DNA of 64,000 nucleotides from Bradyrhizobium arachidis (GCF_024758505.1 NZ_CP077970.1:2976001-3040000); one strand, 5' to 3'; positions 54,208-63,142 are shown, counted from the stretch's first letter. Program-made: numbers and translations. The notes: generated by a model not told the origin, from the letters alone.

Positions 54208-55539
54208 ATGGGTAGGAAAGTCGCATTCATTGCGGCCATGTTCGGCGCGTTGGCATTGGCTGGTTCGGCACAGGCGCGGGTCGAGGTGCAGTGGTGGCAC
54301 GCCATGAGCGGCGTCCTGGGCGACCGGCTCAATGAGCTTGTCGAGAAGTTCAACACATCGCAGGACAAGTACACGGTCGTCGCGGTCGCCAAGGGCAACT
54401 ATGATGAGGTGACCAACGGGGTGATCGCCGCCTACCGCGCGAAGCGGCCGCCGGAAATGGTGCAGATTGCCGAGCGCGGCTACATGACGATGCTGCTCTC
54501 GGGGGCGGTTATTCCCGTGCAGGACCTGATCGAGCAGAAGGGTTACAAGGTCGACTTCTCGGATTTCATCAAGCCGGTGGCCAGCTTCTGGAGCTACAAG
54601 GGGCGGATGTCGGCAATGCCGTTCAACTCGTCGACGCCGATCTTCTGGTACAACAAGGATCACTTCCAGAAGGCCGGCTTCGACAAGCCGGCCGACACCT
54701 GGCAGGAGCTGGAGAGCCAGCTTTACGCCATCAAGTCCAAGGGAATCAGCGAATGCGGCACGGTGCTGCCCGGCGATTTCTACTGGAGCCTTCTCGAGAA
54801 TTACAGCGCCATCAACAACCAGCCCTACGGCACGCTCGCGAACGGCTTTGACGGGCTTGGTACCGAGTTCGTCTACAACAAGACGAAGGTGGTCTCACAA
54901 GTCGCGCGATTGAAGAAATGGCTCGATGACGGCGTGATGCAGATCGCGGGCCAGGGCTTCAGCCCGGAACAGTTGTTCACGTCGGGACGGTGCTCGACCT
55001 TCGTCAATTCGACCGCATCGCACGGCAATATCGAGCGCAATGCGACCATCAGCTGGAGCGCCACCTTCCTGCCGCACGAGAGCGATATCAATCCGCCCCT
55101 CAACAGCACCATCGGCGGCGGCGCCATCTGGGTCTTGAAGGGCCACACGCCCGAGCGCTATGAGGCGGTCGCAGCCTTTCTGAATTTCGTCGCGCAGCCG
55201 GAAACCCAGGTGTGGTGGCATGGCGCAACCGGCTACGTTCCCGCCACGAACCGTGCCTATGCACTTGCGCGAGAACGTGGCTACTACAAGGATCATCCGA
55301 CCAGAGAGATCGCGGTACTACAGCTTTCACGTGGTACGCCGAACGAAAACTCGCGCGGCTTCCGCTTCGGCAATTTCGTGCAGACCATGCTGGCGCAGCG
55401 CCAGGAGGTCGAGGCGGTGTTTGCGGGCCAGAAGCAGCCGCAGCAGGCGATGGATGATGCGGTCAAGCGGGGCAACGAGATCTTGCGGCAGTTCGAGAAG
55501 CTCAATGCCGGGAAGACTCCGGAAACCGAGCGTCCATGA
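54208..55539 (+). CDS. ugpB: UgpB-like periplasmic glycerol-3-phosphate-binding protein
   Basis: 443 residues. Sec signal peptide cut after AQA (residue 25 region), then VEVQWWHAMSG typical of UgpB. Further UgpB features: MPFNSSTPIFWYNKDHFQKA and NSTIGGGAIWVLKGH. It captures sn-glycerol-3-phosphate or glycerophosphodiesters. Strong GGGAGG ribosome site. First gene of the second operon. Confidence 0.9.
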   Translation: MGRKVAFIAAMFGALALAGSAQARVEVQWWHAMSGVLGDRLNELVEKFNTSQDKYTVVAVAKGNYDEVTNGVIAAYRAKRPPEMVQIAERGYMTMLLSGAVIPVQDLIEQKGYKVDFSDFIKPVASFWSYKGRMSAMPFNSSTPIFWYNKDHFQKAGFDKPADTWQELESQLYAIKSKGISECGTVLPGDFYWSLLENYSAINNQPYGTLANGFDGLGTEFVYNKTKVVSQVARLKKWLDDGVMQIAGQGFSPEQLFTSGRCSTFVNSTASHGNIERNATISWSATFLPHESDINPPLNSTIGGGAIWVLKGHTPERYEAVAAFLNFVAQPETQVWWHGATGYVPATNRAYALARERGYYKDHPTREIAVLQLSRGTPNENSRGFRFGNFVQTMLAQRQEVEAVFAGQKQPQQAMDDAVKRGNEILRQFEKLNAGKTPETERP

Positions 55540-55573
55540 CCTTGCGCCTGTCCCTCGCGTGGCGTGACGCGCG

Positions 55574-55605
55574 CGCCCCCGTGCTTCAGAGAACGCACGG
55601 GGGCG
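55574..55605 (+). other. Hairpin between ugpB and ugpA
   Basis: Perfect 11-bp inverted repeat CGCCCCCGTGC (55574-55584) / GCACGGGGGCG (55595-55605), 10-base loop, 34 bases after the ugpB stop. It parallels the hairpin after the other binding-protein gene at 44984. It also argues that ugpA does not start at the ATG 55536. Confidence 0.55.
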
Positions 55606-55649
55606 GCCAGTCCAAGGCCGGGCCGGGTGCGGCCGTCGGCCGATCCCGC

Positions 55650-56576
55650 GTGTCGGGGAAGACACGTCGTCCCGCGCAAGAGGCAGGGCTGAAGCGCGCC
55701 AATTTCGGCGACGGCCCCGGCCTGCCGACGCTGCTTCTGCTGCCGCAATTGCTGATTCTCCTGTTCTTCTTCTTCATCCCGTCGCTGCGGGCGCTGACCC
55801 AATCCGTCCTGCTCAGCGATCCCTTCGGAACCACCGTTCAGTTCGTGTGGTTCGATAACTTCAAGACGCTGTTTGCGAGCAGCGAGTACCGCCAGTCGAT
55901 CGCGGTGACGTTCTGGTTCACGGTGGCGCAGAATGTGCTCACGCTGGGCAGTGCACTGGTGCTCGCCTTTGCCACCGACAGGATCGTACGGGCGCGTTCG
56001 GTCTATCGCACGATCATTCTGTTGCCATATGCGATTGCGCCGGCGATCGCGGGTATCTTGTGGGCCTTCCTGTTCAATCCGGCGGTTGGCCCGCTCGCGC
56101 AGATGCTGCACAGGCTCGGCATCGCCTGGGACCCCAACCTCAATCCGACCGATGCGCTGATCCTGGTGACGCTCGCCGCGTCATGGAAGCACATCTGCTA
56201 CGACTACATCTTTCTGGTCGTGGGTTTGCTCGCGGTGCCGGTGTCGCTGATGGAGGCCGCCGCGGTGGACGGCGCCGGTCCGATCCGCCGCTTCGTCTCC
56301 ATCGCGCTGCCGATGCTCGGACCCACCATCTTCTTCCTCACCGTGATGAACTTCATCTATGGCTTCTTCGAAACCTTCGCCATCATCGATGCAGTCACCA
56401 AGGGTGGTCCGGCCGGTGCAACCAACATTCTGGTCTACAAGGTCTTCGTCGACGGCTTCGTCAATCTCGACCTCGGCTCTTCGGCCGCACAGTCGGTTCT
56501 TTTGATGAGCTTCGCGCTGATCTGCACGCTGCTGCAATTCCGCTACTTCGACCGCAAGGTCAATTACGGAGTCTAG
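55650..56576 (+). CDS. ugpA: UgpA-like ABC permease
   Basis: About 308 residues from GTG 55650. The frame is open from ATG 55536, which overlaps the ugpB stop, but that adds a Gly/Arg-rich stretch running through a strong hairpin and exceeds the usual UgpA length (about 295). Six membrane segments (LPTLLLLPQLLILLFFFFIP and onward) and an EAA loop (SLMEAAAVDGAGPIRRFVSI). Inner-membrane half of the glycerol-3-phosphate importer. Confidence 0.85.
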   Translation: MSGKTRRPAQEAGLKRANFGDGPGLPTLLLLPQLLILLFFFFIPSLRALTQSVLLSDPFGTTVQFVWFDNFKTLFASSEYRQSIAVTFWFTVAQNVLTLGSALVLAFATDRIVRARSVYRTIILLPYAIAPAIAGILWAFLFNPAVGPLAQMLHRLGIAWDPNLNPTDALILVTLAASWKHICYDYIFLVVGLLAVPVSLMEAAAVDGAGPIRRFVSIALPMLGPTIFFLTVMNFIYGFFETFAIIDAVTKGGPAGATNILVYKVFVDGFVNLDLGSSAAQSVLLMSFALICTLLQFRYFDRKVNYGV

Positions 56577-56580
56577 CCGT

Positions 56581-57501
56581 ATGGTGGAGCGCTCGCCCGT
56601 CCTTAGCATGGTCTGTCACGCGATCCTGATCGCCGGCGCGCTGACGGTCTGCATACCCCTGTATTTCGCGTTCGTGGCGGGTTCGCTCACGGTGGCCGAG
56701 GTTCAGAAGGTGCCGCTGCCATGGGTTCCGGGCGGCCAGTTCTTCGATAACCTGCAACTGGCCTGGAGCAAGGGCAATTTCAGTCGCACCTTCACCAATT
56801 CGATCGTCGTGGCTCTCGGCATCACCGCCGGTAAGATCGCGGTGTCGCTGCTCTCGGCCTTCGCGATCACCTACTTCCGGTTCCGCTACCGGATGCTCGC
56901 ATTCTGGCTCATCTTCGTTTCGCTGATGCTGCCGATCGAGGTCCGGATCGTGCCGACCTTCGAAGCCGTGGCCAATGCGGCAGTGCCGCTGCAATGGCTC
57001 GCCGACGCCCTGCATGTGGCAGACCTGTGGGGCTGGATCAGCGGCCACGACGTCGCGATCAGCCTCGAATGGAACATGGTCAACACCTATCCCGGGCTGA
57101 TCCTGCCGCTGATCGCCTCGGCCACCGCCACCTTCCTGTTTCGCCAGTTCTTCCTGACGGTCCCGGACGAACTGTGCGAGGCGGCGAGGCTGGACGGCGC
57201 GTCGCCGCTGCATTTCTTCTGGAGCATCCTGCTGCCGCTGTCCGTGCCGAACATGGTGGCGCTCGCCATCATCCTGTTCCTGTTCGGCTGGAATCAATAT
57301 CTCTGGCCGCTGCTGTTCACGACCGATAAGGACATGGCAACGGCCGTCATTGCCCTGAAGGGGCTGATCCCCCGCTCCGACAGCGAGCCAGCCTGGAACG
57401 TTGCCATGAGCGGCGCGCTCCTCACAATGTTGCCACCGGCGCTGGTCGTCCTGCTGTTACAGCGCTGGTTCATCAAGGGTCTCATCGACAGCAGCAAGTA
57501 G
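56581..57501 (+). CDS. ugpE: UgpE-like ABC permease
   Basis: 306 residues. MalG-type permease with N-terminal segment (HAILIAGALTVCIPLYFAFV) and EAA loop (DELCEAARLDGASPLHFFWS). Starts 4 bp after ugpA. No ATPase (ugpC) gene follows; the next gene is a phosphodiesterase, so the ATPase must come from elsewhere, perhaps from the pair at 46896-49134. Confidence 0.88.
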   Translation: MVERSPVLSMVCHAILIAGALTVCIPLYFAFVAGSLTVAEVQKVPLPWVPGGQFFDNLQLAWSKGNFSRTFTNSIVVALGITAGKIAVSLLSAFAITYFRFRYRMLAFWLIFVSLMLPIEVRIVPTFEAVANAAVPLQWLADALHVADLWGWISGHDVAISLEWNMVNTYPGLILPLIASATATFLFRQFFLTVPDELCEAARLDGASPLHFFWSILLPLSVPNMVALAIILFLFGWNQYLWPLLFTTDKDMATAVIALKGLIPRSDSEPAWNVAMSGALLTMLPPALVVLLLQRWFIKGLIDSSK

Positions 57502-57510
57502 GGACTGACC

Positions 57511-58272
57511 ATGGTTTTCATCGCCGGGCATCGCGGCGCGCGCAATCTTTGGCCGGAGAACAGCCTTACGGGCTTCCGCAACCTGTGCAAGGAGGGTGTC
57601 GATGCGGTCGAGTTCGACGTCCATCAGAGCGCGGATGGCGGGCTTGTCGTGATCCATGACCCGCTGCTCGACCGCACCGCATTCGATAGCGGACCGGTTG
57701 GCGAGCGCAGCCTGAGACGGCTGACGGCAACGCGTCTTCGCGATGCCGGCGACGAATGCATTCCGACCCTTGGCGAGGTGCTCGATGTGTTCAGCGAAAC
57801 GACGCTCGAGCTCCACATCGAGATCAAGACGGATGCGCTCGGCAATCCCTATTCGAGCCTCGAGGCGCGGCTGATCGACGAGATCAAGCGCCGGGGCCTG
57901 GAACGGCGTGCCGTCATCACCTGCTTCGTGCCCGGCGTGATCGCGACCGTGCGCCGGCTGTGGCCGGAGGCGCGGGTGCTCGCCTCGCTCGACCGCCGTT
58001 CGGCGGAGATGATGGGCGGAATCGCGTGCGCGCTGGCGCAATTTGCCGCCATTCCCGGCTGCATCGTCGCGGTCGAAAAATCGCTCCTCGCCCTCACACT
58101 GCCGCTGGCCCTTCAAATGCTCGGATCCGAGCGTCTCGGTGCATGGGTGATCAATGAGCCGGAGGATATCACCTACTGGCTTGCCCAACCGGTGCGGCAG
58201 ATCACGACCGATCGGCCTGATCTTGCCGTGAGCATTCGCCGCAAGCTCGAAACCGTGCCGGCGCGTCCATGA
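57511..58272 (+). CDS. ugpQ: Glycerophosphodiester phosphodiesterase, UgpQ-like
   Basis: 253 residues. Catalytic His in GHRGARNLWPENSL, metal ligands in VEFDVHQSADG and catalytic His in VVIHDPLLDRT. It hydrolyses glycerophosphodiesters to glycerol-3-phosphate and an alcohol. No signal peptide, so cytoplasmic like E. coli UgpQ. Overlaps phoD by ATGA. Confidence 0.9.
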   Translation: MVFIAGHRGARNLWPENSLTGFRNLCKEGVDAVEFDVHQSADGGLVVIHDPLLDRTAFDSGPVGERSLRRLTATRLRDAGDECIPTLGEVLDVFSETTLELHIEIKTDALGNPYSSLEARLIDEIKRRGLERRAVITCFVPGVIATVRRLWPEARVLASLDRRSAEMMGGIACALAQFAAIPGCIVAVEKSLLALTLPLALQMLGSERLGAWVINEPEDITYWLAQPVRQITTDRPDLAVSIRRKLETVPARP

Positions 58273-59798
58273 TTCCCCGCCGCCGCTTTCTCGTGGGATC
58301 GCTGGCGAGCGCCGCCTTCGCCGCGCCCGCCGGGTTCGTGCGGGGAACGCCGGTCGCCTTCAGCGCAGATCCCTTCACGCTCGGTGTTGCGTCCGGATGC
58401 CCGCGACAGGATCGTGTCATCCTGTGGACCCGGCTTGCGCCACAACCTCTCGACGGCGGCGGCATGGGCGACGCTCCCGTGGATGTCGAGTGGCAGGTCG
58501 CCGAGGACGAGGCCTTCTCCCGCATCGCCTCCCGCGGCGTGGTGCGGACGACGGCAGAGCTTGCGCATTCCGTGCATGCCGAGGCGACGAGATTGCGGCC
58601 GGATCGCGTCTACTGGTATCGCTTCCGCGCCGGTCCGGCGCTTAGCCCGGTGGGACGCACCCGGACCGCGCCGGCCGAGTCCGCGCGCCCGTTCCGTTTT
58701 GCCTTCGCATCCTGCCAGCAATACGAGCAGGGCTATTTTGCCGCCTACCGCGACATGGCCGCGCGCGATCTCGACCTGGTCGTGCATCTCGGCGACTACA
58801 TCTATGAGAAATCCTGGGGATCGCACCACGTCCGCCAGCACGGCGTCGGCATCCCGACGACGCTCGAGGAATTCCGCAACCGCTACGCGCTCTACAAGAG
58901 CGATCACGACCTGCAAGCCGCGCACGCCGCCTTTCCCTGGCTGTCGATCTGGGACGACCATGAGGTGATGGACGACTATGCCAATGATCGCTCCTACACC
59001 GTGCGCGATCCCGGGCAATTCCTGAGGATCCGTGCGGCAGCCTATCAGGCCTATTACGAGCACATGCCGTTACCGCCCTCGGCACGTCCACGCGGCGCGG
59101 ATGCCACGATCTACGAGCACTATCGCTTCGGCGACATGCTCGACGTGCTGCTGCTCGACGATCGACAATATCGTTCGGCATCGGCCTGTGTCGGAAGCGG
59201 GCGTCCGACCTGGGTGTCCGACTGTGCGGGCCGGACGGACGAAACGCGGACGATGCTGGGCGAGAAACAGGAACAATGGCTCGATGCGCGCCTGCGCGAG
59301 TCTCGCGGCCGCTGGACGATCGTCGCGCAGCAGACATTGATGGCGCAGGACAAGCGGGAAGGGGACGACGGCGCGCATTTCTGGATGGACGGCTGGGACG
59401 GCTATCCCAACGCCCGCCGCCGTCTGCTTGATTCGCTCGTTGCGCATCGCAGGCGAAACCCGATCGTGATCGGCGGCGACCGTCACGCCTTCTTTGCCGC
59501 CGATCTCAAGCATGATTTTGCCCGGCCTGGCGGTCCCACCATTGCGACCGAGTTCGTCGGCACCTCCATCAGCTCGGACGGGCCGAGCGAGAGCAGTGTG
59601 CGCAAGGCACTGGCGGAAAATCCGCATCTCGCCTATGCGCGTGGCGACAGGCGCGGCTATGCGACCGTCGAGCTCGACGCCCGCCATTGCACCGTGGGGT
59701 TCGAGGCGCTCGACGACGTCAAGGACGCTGGGAGTGCCGTGCGCCGGCTGACGACATTTGTGGTCGAGGACGGCGCGCCGGGGGCGAAGGCCGCATGA
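58269..59798 (+). CDS. phoD: PhoD-family alkaline phosphatase/phosphodiesterase (Tat-exported)
   Basis: 509 residues. Tat signal PRRRFLVGSLASAAFAAPAG, then the PhoD-type N-terminal domain (DPFTLGVASGCPRQDRVILW) and metallophosphatase core (FAFASCQQYEQGYFAAYRD, HLGDYIYEK, WDDHEVMDDYAND, VIGGDRHAFFAADL). Periplasmic Ca/Fe-dependent phosphomono- or diesterase. Its place in the ugp operon, rather than under phosphate control alone, suggests it prepares phosphodiesters or polyol phosphates for uptake. Confidence 0.9.
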   Translation: MIPRRRFLVGSLASAAFAAPAGFVRGTPVAFSADPFTLGVASGCPRQDRVILWTRLAPQPLDGGGMGDAPVDVEWQVAEDEAFSRIASRGVVRTTAELAHSVHAEATRLRPDRVYWYRFRAGPALSPVGRTRTAPAESARPFRFAFASCQQYEQGYFAAYRDMAARDLDLVVHLGDYIYEKSWGSHHVRQHGVGIPTTLEEFRNRYALYKSDHDLQAAHAAFPWLSIWDDHEVMDDYANDRSYTVRDPGQFLRIRAAAYQAYYEHMPLPPSARPRGADATIYEHYRFGDMLDVLLLDDRQYRSASACVGSGRPTWVSDCAGRTDETRTMLGEKQEQWLDARLRESRGRWTIVAQQTLMAQDKREGDDGAHFWMDGWDGYPNARRRLLDSLVAHRRRNPIVIGGDRHAFFAADLKHDFARPGGPTIATEFVGTSISSDGPSESSVRKALAENPHLAYARGDRRGYATVELDARHCTVGFEALDDVKDAGSAVRRLTTFVVEDGAPGAKAA

Positions 59799-59896
59799 CG
59801 AGCACCCGCATGTCCCCGCATTTGACGAATGATGAAGGATCGCCTCAAATGATCCGACGTCTGACCATGCCTTAGGCCGCTGCGGGGGGCTGCGCC

Positions 59897-60844
59897 GTGA
59901 CCGATCAAACTATCCTGCGGGTCGCCTGGCTCTACTACATGGAGAACCTGACCCAGGCCGAGATCGGCGAGCGGCTGGGGCTGACCCGCGCCCGCGTCAA
60001 CCGCATGCTGTCGGATGCTCGGCAGACCGGCATCGTCAACATCCGCCTCAACTCCGCCTTTGCGAGCTGCACGGAGCTGGAGCACCGGTTGCGTCGGGAA
60101 TGCGGCCTCGAGGACGCGGTCGTCATCCCGAGCCCGGAGAATCCCGAGCTGGTCGGAAGCCTGATCGGGATGGCGGCGGGAGCCAATCTGTCGAAATTTC
60201 TCGAACAGAAGCGCCCGCGCATCATCGGGATCGGCTGGGGCGCGACCTTGCGCGAGACCATCCGTTACGTCACGCCGGCGGACTATCCCGATCTTTCAAT
60301 CGTCTCGATGATGGGCGGCCTGTCGCGCGGACTCGAGCTCAACACCTTCGAGATCGCGGGCGAGCTCGCGCACCGGCTGCATGCCCAGTGCAGCTATCTG
60401 GCCGCGCCGATTTTTGCCAGCAGCCGGCGCTCGCGCGACACCTTCCTGGCCCAGGAGGTCTATCAGGAGGTGCTGAACAGCGTCGAGCGGATCGACCTTG
60501 CGCTGTTGAGCATGGGAGACCTGACGCCGCGTTCGCTGCTGGTGCGGCATGGGCTGCCGCCGGACGTGAAGGCCGAGCATCTGCGGGCTGCGGGCGCCGT
60601 CGGCGACGTGCTCGCACAGTTTCTCGACAAGTCCGGCCGGCCCATCGATCACGGCATCAACAGCCGCGCCATCGCGCTGTCGCTCGAGAAGCTGGCGCGC
60701 GTGCCGACCTCGATGCTGATCGCCGGGGGCCTCAACAAGGCGCCGATCATCGCCGCGGTGCTGCGCGGCCGGATCGGCAAGGTGCTGGTGACGGACGAGA
60801 ACGCCGCCATCGCCGCGCTGAAACTGATCGACAAGCAGAAATAG
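59897..60844 (+). CDS. SorC/DeoR-family regulator 2
   Basis: 315 residues from GTG 59897. Helix-turn-helix ENLTQAEIGERLGLTRARVN, sugar-phosphate domain IGIGWGATLRETIRYVTPAD and GGLSRGLELNTFEIAGELAH. It is the second SorC protein of the region. The matching operators at 54143 (start of its own operon) and 60931 (before the next gene) are its likely targets. Between phoD and this gene is a 98-bp gap with a 26-codon frame overlapping the phoD stop, which I do not call. Confidence 0.9.
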   Translation: MTDQTILRVAWLYYMENLTQAEIGERLGLTRARVNRMLSDARQTGIVNIRLNSAFASCTELEHRLRRECGLEDAVVIPSPENPELVGSLIGMAAGANLSKFLEQKRPRIIGIGWGATLRETIRYVTPADYPDLSIVSMMGGLSRGLELNTFEIAGELAHRLHAQCSYLAAPIFASSRRSRDTFLAQEVYQEVLNSVERIDLALLSMGDLTPRSLLVRHGLPPDVKAEHLRAAGAVGDVLAQFLDKSGRPIDHGINSRAIALSLEKLARVPTSMLIAGGLNKAPIIAAVLRGRIGKVLVTDENAAIAALKLIDKQK

Positions 60845-60930
60845 CCGCGTTTTCGCAAACGAACGTTTGATCTGCGCTTTCGACGCTGATGCCGGCGTGA
60901 TCGCCGACTTGCGCCCCGAGGGATGCAAAA

Positions 60931-60958
60931 GCATTTGTCACTTCAGCGTTACATATGT
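60931..60958 (+). promoter_or_regulatory. Operator upstream of the alcohol dehydrogenase (SorC regulator 2 candidate)
   Basis: GCATTTGT (60931-60938), 12 bases, ACATATGT (60951-60958). Same layout as the reverse complement of the site before ugpB, with 15 of 16 half-site bases identical. It ends about 40 bp before the dehydrogenase start. Confidence 0.65.
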
Positions 60959-60999
60959 AATATGAGGAAAACAATTGCTCAAAGAGGGATGGCGTCGAC

Positions 61000-62019
61000 A
61001 TGCGCGCTGCGGTGCTCCAGGACATTCGCGATATCCGCATCCTCGATATCCCCGAGCCGAGGCCGGTGGCGGAGGACGATCTCATCGTTCGCGTCAAGGC
61101 TGTCGGCGTCTGCGGCAGCGACCTGCATTCCTACCTCGAGGGCGGAACGACCGGCCCGACGCGGGTCAGGCCGTTCGTCCTGGGTCATGAATTCTCGGGT
61201 GTCCTCACGCCGGACTCGGCGCGCAAGGCGGGACTGTCGGCTGATGCGCTGGTGGCTGTCGACCCGTCCATTCCCTGCGATCATTGTGAATGGTGCCGCC
61301 GCGGTCAGACCAATCTGTGCCCCAACGTGAAGTTCCTCGGCTATGCGCCACACAACGGCGCCATGGCCGAATTTGTCTGCGTGCCCCGATCCGCCGTGCA
61401 TGTGGTGCCTGACAGCATCGACCCGGCCGGCGCAGCGATCCTGGAGACGCTCGGCGTTGCGATCCATGCCATGGATCTGGCGCGTCCGCGACTTCTGGAA
61501 ACCGTGGCGGTGCTTGGCTGCGGGCCGGTGGGATTGCTGTTGGTGCAACTCGCGCGGCTCGCGGGTAGCGGAAAGATCATCGCGATCGACCCGGTCGAGC
61601 AGCGGACCGCGCTGGCGTGCGACCTCGGTGCGGATGGGGCGTGCCGCAGCTACGCCGGGGTTGGCGACCTCACCGAAGGCCGCGGCGTCGATCTGGTGAT
61701 CGAGGCGACCGACTCCTCGCACGGCTTCGAGCATGCCGCGCGCTGTGCCCGTATCGGTGGCCGGGTCGTTCTCGTCGGCATTCCCGAGAACAACCAGTAC
61801 ATCCTGAGCGGCGCGGAATCGCGTCGCAAAGGCTTGTCGATCAAATTTTCACGCCGCATGCCGGAGGTCTATCCGCGGGCCATCGCGCTTGCGCAGGGAG
61901 GGCAGGTCAAGCTCACGCCGCTCGCCACGCATCGCTTCTCGCTCGACCAGACGCCTGCCGCGTTCGAGCAACAGGTCGCGCGACGAGACGGAATCATCAA
62001 GGCGATCATTAGTCCGTAG
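61000..62019 (+). CDS. Zinc-dependent polyol/alcohol dehydrogenase (MDR family)
   Basis: 339 residues. Catalytic zinc site CGSDLHSYLEGG and GHEFSGVL; structural zinc ligands CDHCEWCRRGQTNLC; Rossmann motif VAVLGCGPVGLLLVQLARLA. Sorbitol/threonine dehydrogenase branch, using NAD(P). It shares an operator with ugpB, so it probably oxidises the polyol freed by the phosphatase or phosphodiesterase. ATG 61000 has GAGGG 11 bases upstream. Confidence 0.88.
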   Translation: MRAAVLQDIRDIRILDIPEPRPVAEDDLIVRVKAVGVCGSDLHSYLEGGTTGPTRVRPFVLGHEFSGVLTPDSARKAGLSADALVAVDPSIPCDHCEWCRRGQTNLCPNVKFLGYAPHNGAMAEFVCVPRSAVHVVPDSIDPAGAAILETLGVAIHAMDLARPRLLETVAVLGCGPVGLLLVQLARLAGSGKIIAIDPVEQRTALACDLGADGACRSYAGVGDLTEGRGVDLVIEATDSSHGFEHAARCARIGGRVVLVGIPENNQYILSGAESRRKGLSIKFSRRMPEVYPRAIALAQGGQVKLTPLATHRFSLDQTPAAFEQQVARRDGIIKAIISP

Positions 62020-62083
62020 ATTGACGGGTTGTCTCGCCGAGAATCCGGCGCAATGATTGCTGGCAAGAAGCTGGTTGGTGGTG

Positions 62084-62473
62084 ATGGCGAAATCGTCGAA
62101 ACTGGTTGTCGCGAAAAAGGGCCGCGTCCTGATGGTCAGACGCAGGCGCGACGGTCTATGGATGTTTCCAGGGGGCCGCCGGCGGGCGGGTGAGAGCGAA
62201 AGGAGCTGCCTTCGTCGCGAGATCAAGGAGGAGCTCCCCAAGCTGAAGCTTGGGCCGTTGAAGCTCTGGAAGGAAGTGAAGGCGAAGAACCGCCTGTCCG
62301 GCCGCCGGATGAGTGACGCGATTTTCCTGGCGAAGAAGGTGTCAGGTGACCTGAAAGTCGGGGACAAGAAGGAGATCGACAGAGCAGTCTGGCGGAAGCC
62401 GCGCGGCGTCAGATTGACGCCGACCTCGCGCTACATTCGCGACAAGCTGTTTCCAAGACGAGGGCGCCGTTAA
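62084..62473 (+). CDS. Nudix hydrolase-like protein
   Basis: 129 residues. The Nudix box is recognisable (GRRRAGESERSCLRREIKEE, then LPKL); the Gly after the EE is replaced by Pro in the REUXEEXGU pattern. The protein is very basic. Nudix enzymes hydrolyse nucleoside diphosphates linked to other groups. ATG 62084 fits the start of the conserved domain. Different in composition from the preceding operon; function not further defined. Confidence 0.75.
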   Translation: MAKSSKLVVAKKGRVLMVRRRRDGLWMFPGGRRRAGESERSCLRREIKEELPKLKLGPLKLWKEVKAKNRLSGRRMSDAIFLAKKVSGDLKVGDKKEIDRAVWRKPRGVRLTPTSRYIRDKLFPRRGRR

Positions 62474-62910
62474 GTTCAGCTCGCAGGGTCCAAAACGAAG
62501 ATTGCCTGAAATTGTTGGCCCTCGATCTTCACGCCGCCGACAGCCGTCGATCGACCGGATAGCTGTGTCATTGGAACGTATTAGCCTTCCGAAAACGTTC
62601 GTTAACGCTGCCGGCGGGCAGCGCTCGTTGCAAAATAGTTTGGCGACGGCTCTTGACGGATTCGCCAATCTCTGTGCATACCGCTGCCCGACAAAACGCC
62701 GTCGAACTCGCCGGCGCTCTTTAAGGACCGAAACCGTGTTGCGATTGCGCTCACATATCGTCGCGAAAGCCGCCGCCGCGCTGCCGTTTAATCGGCCGTG
62801 CGATTGGTCGTGCATGTCCGCGACGGAACAAGGTCCAAGCTATCTGACGAAGCCCGATCATCTCGGGACGACCAGGATAGCAGGCAGAGCGTAACAGGCA
62901 GCGGGAATCC
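62474..62910. other. Intergenic region
   Basis: About 440 bp with no convincing coding frame. A possible promoter, TTGACG (from about 62653) followed by a weak -10-like GCATAC, could drive the downstream small gene, but it is far from the start and not strong. Confidence 0.3.
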
Positions 62911-62935
62911 GCCCTCTGCCAAAAAGGCGGAGGGC
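62911..62935 (+). promoter_or_regulatory. Hairpin enclosing the ribosome site of the 67-residue gene
   Basis: GCCCTCTGCC (62911-62920), loop AAAAA, GGCGGAGGGC (62926-62935): ten pairs with one wobble. The Shine-Dalgarno GGAGGG (62929-62934) lies entirely in the 3' arm, and the ATG follows at 62939. Folding would block ribosome binding, so this looks like a translational switch, or possibly a thermosensor. Confidence 0.6.
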
Positions 62936-62938
62936 AAT

Positions 62939-63142
62939 ATGGCCCGCAACAGCACCACCAAGACAGGACTCGAGAGCCGTACCCGCGAGAAGATTTTCTC
63001 CTCGCCGGTCGCGCTCGCCTTCGTGCGCACCGTTGTGGCGCTCCGAGGGATCTCCGAGACCGAAGCCCGCCAGATTTATCTCGACTACATCAACCGATCG
63101 CCGCGGTCGGCGGATCACCGTGGCCGCCGCGTGATGACGTGA
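62939..63142 (+). CDS. Small basic protein, unknown function
   Basis: 67 residues with central segment KIFSSPVALAFVRTVVALRG followed by ISETEARQIYLDYINRSPRS. No signal peptide; one short amphipathic or hydrophobic helix. ATG 62939 has GGAGGG five bases upstream, but within a stable hairpin. Not a family I recognise; probably a conserved small protein of this group of bacteria. Confidence 0.65.
   Translation: MARNSTTKTGLESRTREKIFSSPVALAFVRTVVALRGISETEARQIYLDYINRSPRSADHRGRRVMT

Noticed and set aside
59795..59875. 26-codon frame overlapping the phoD stop codon
   Set aside because: ATGA overlap could mean a leader peptide, but no ribosome site or attenuator structure is visible.
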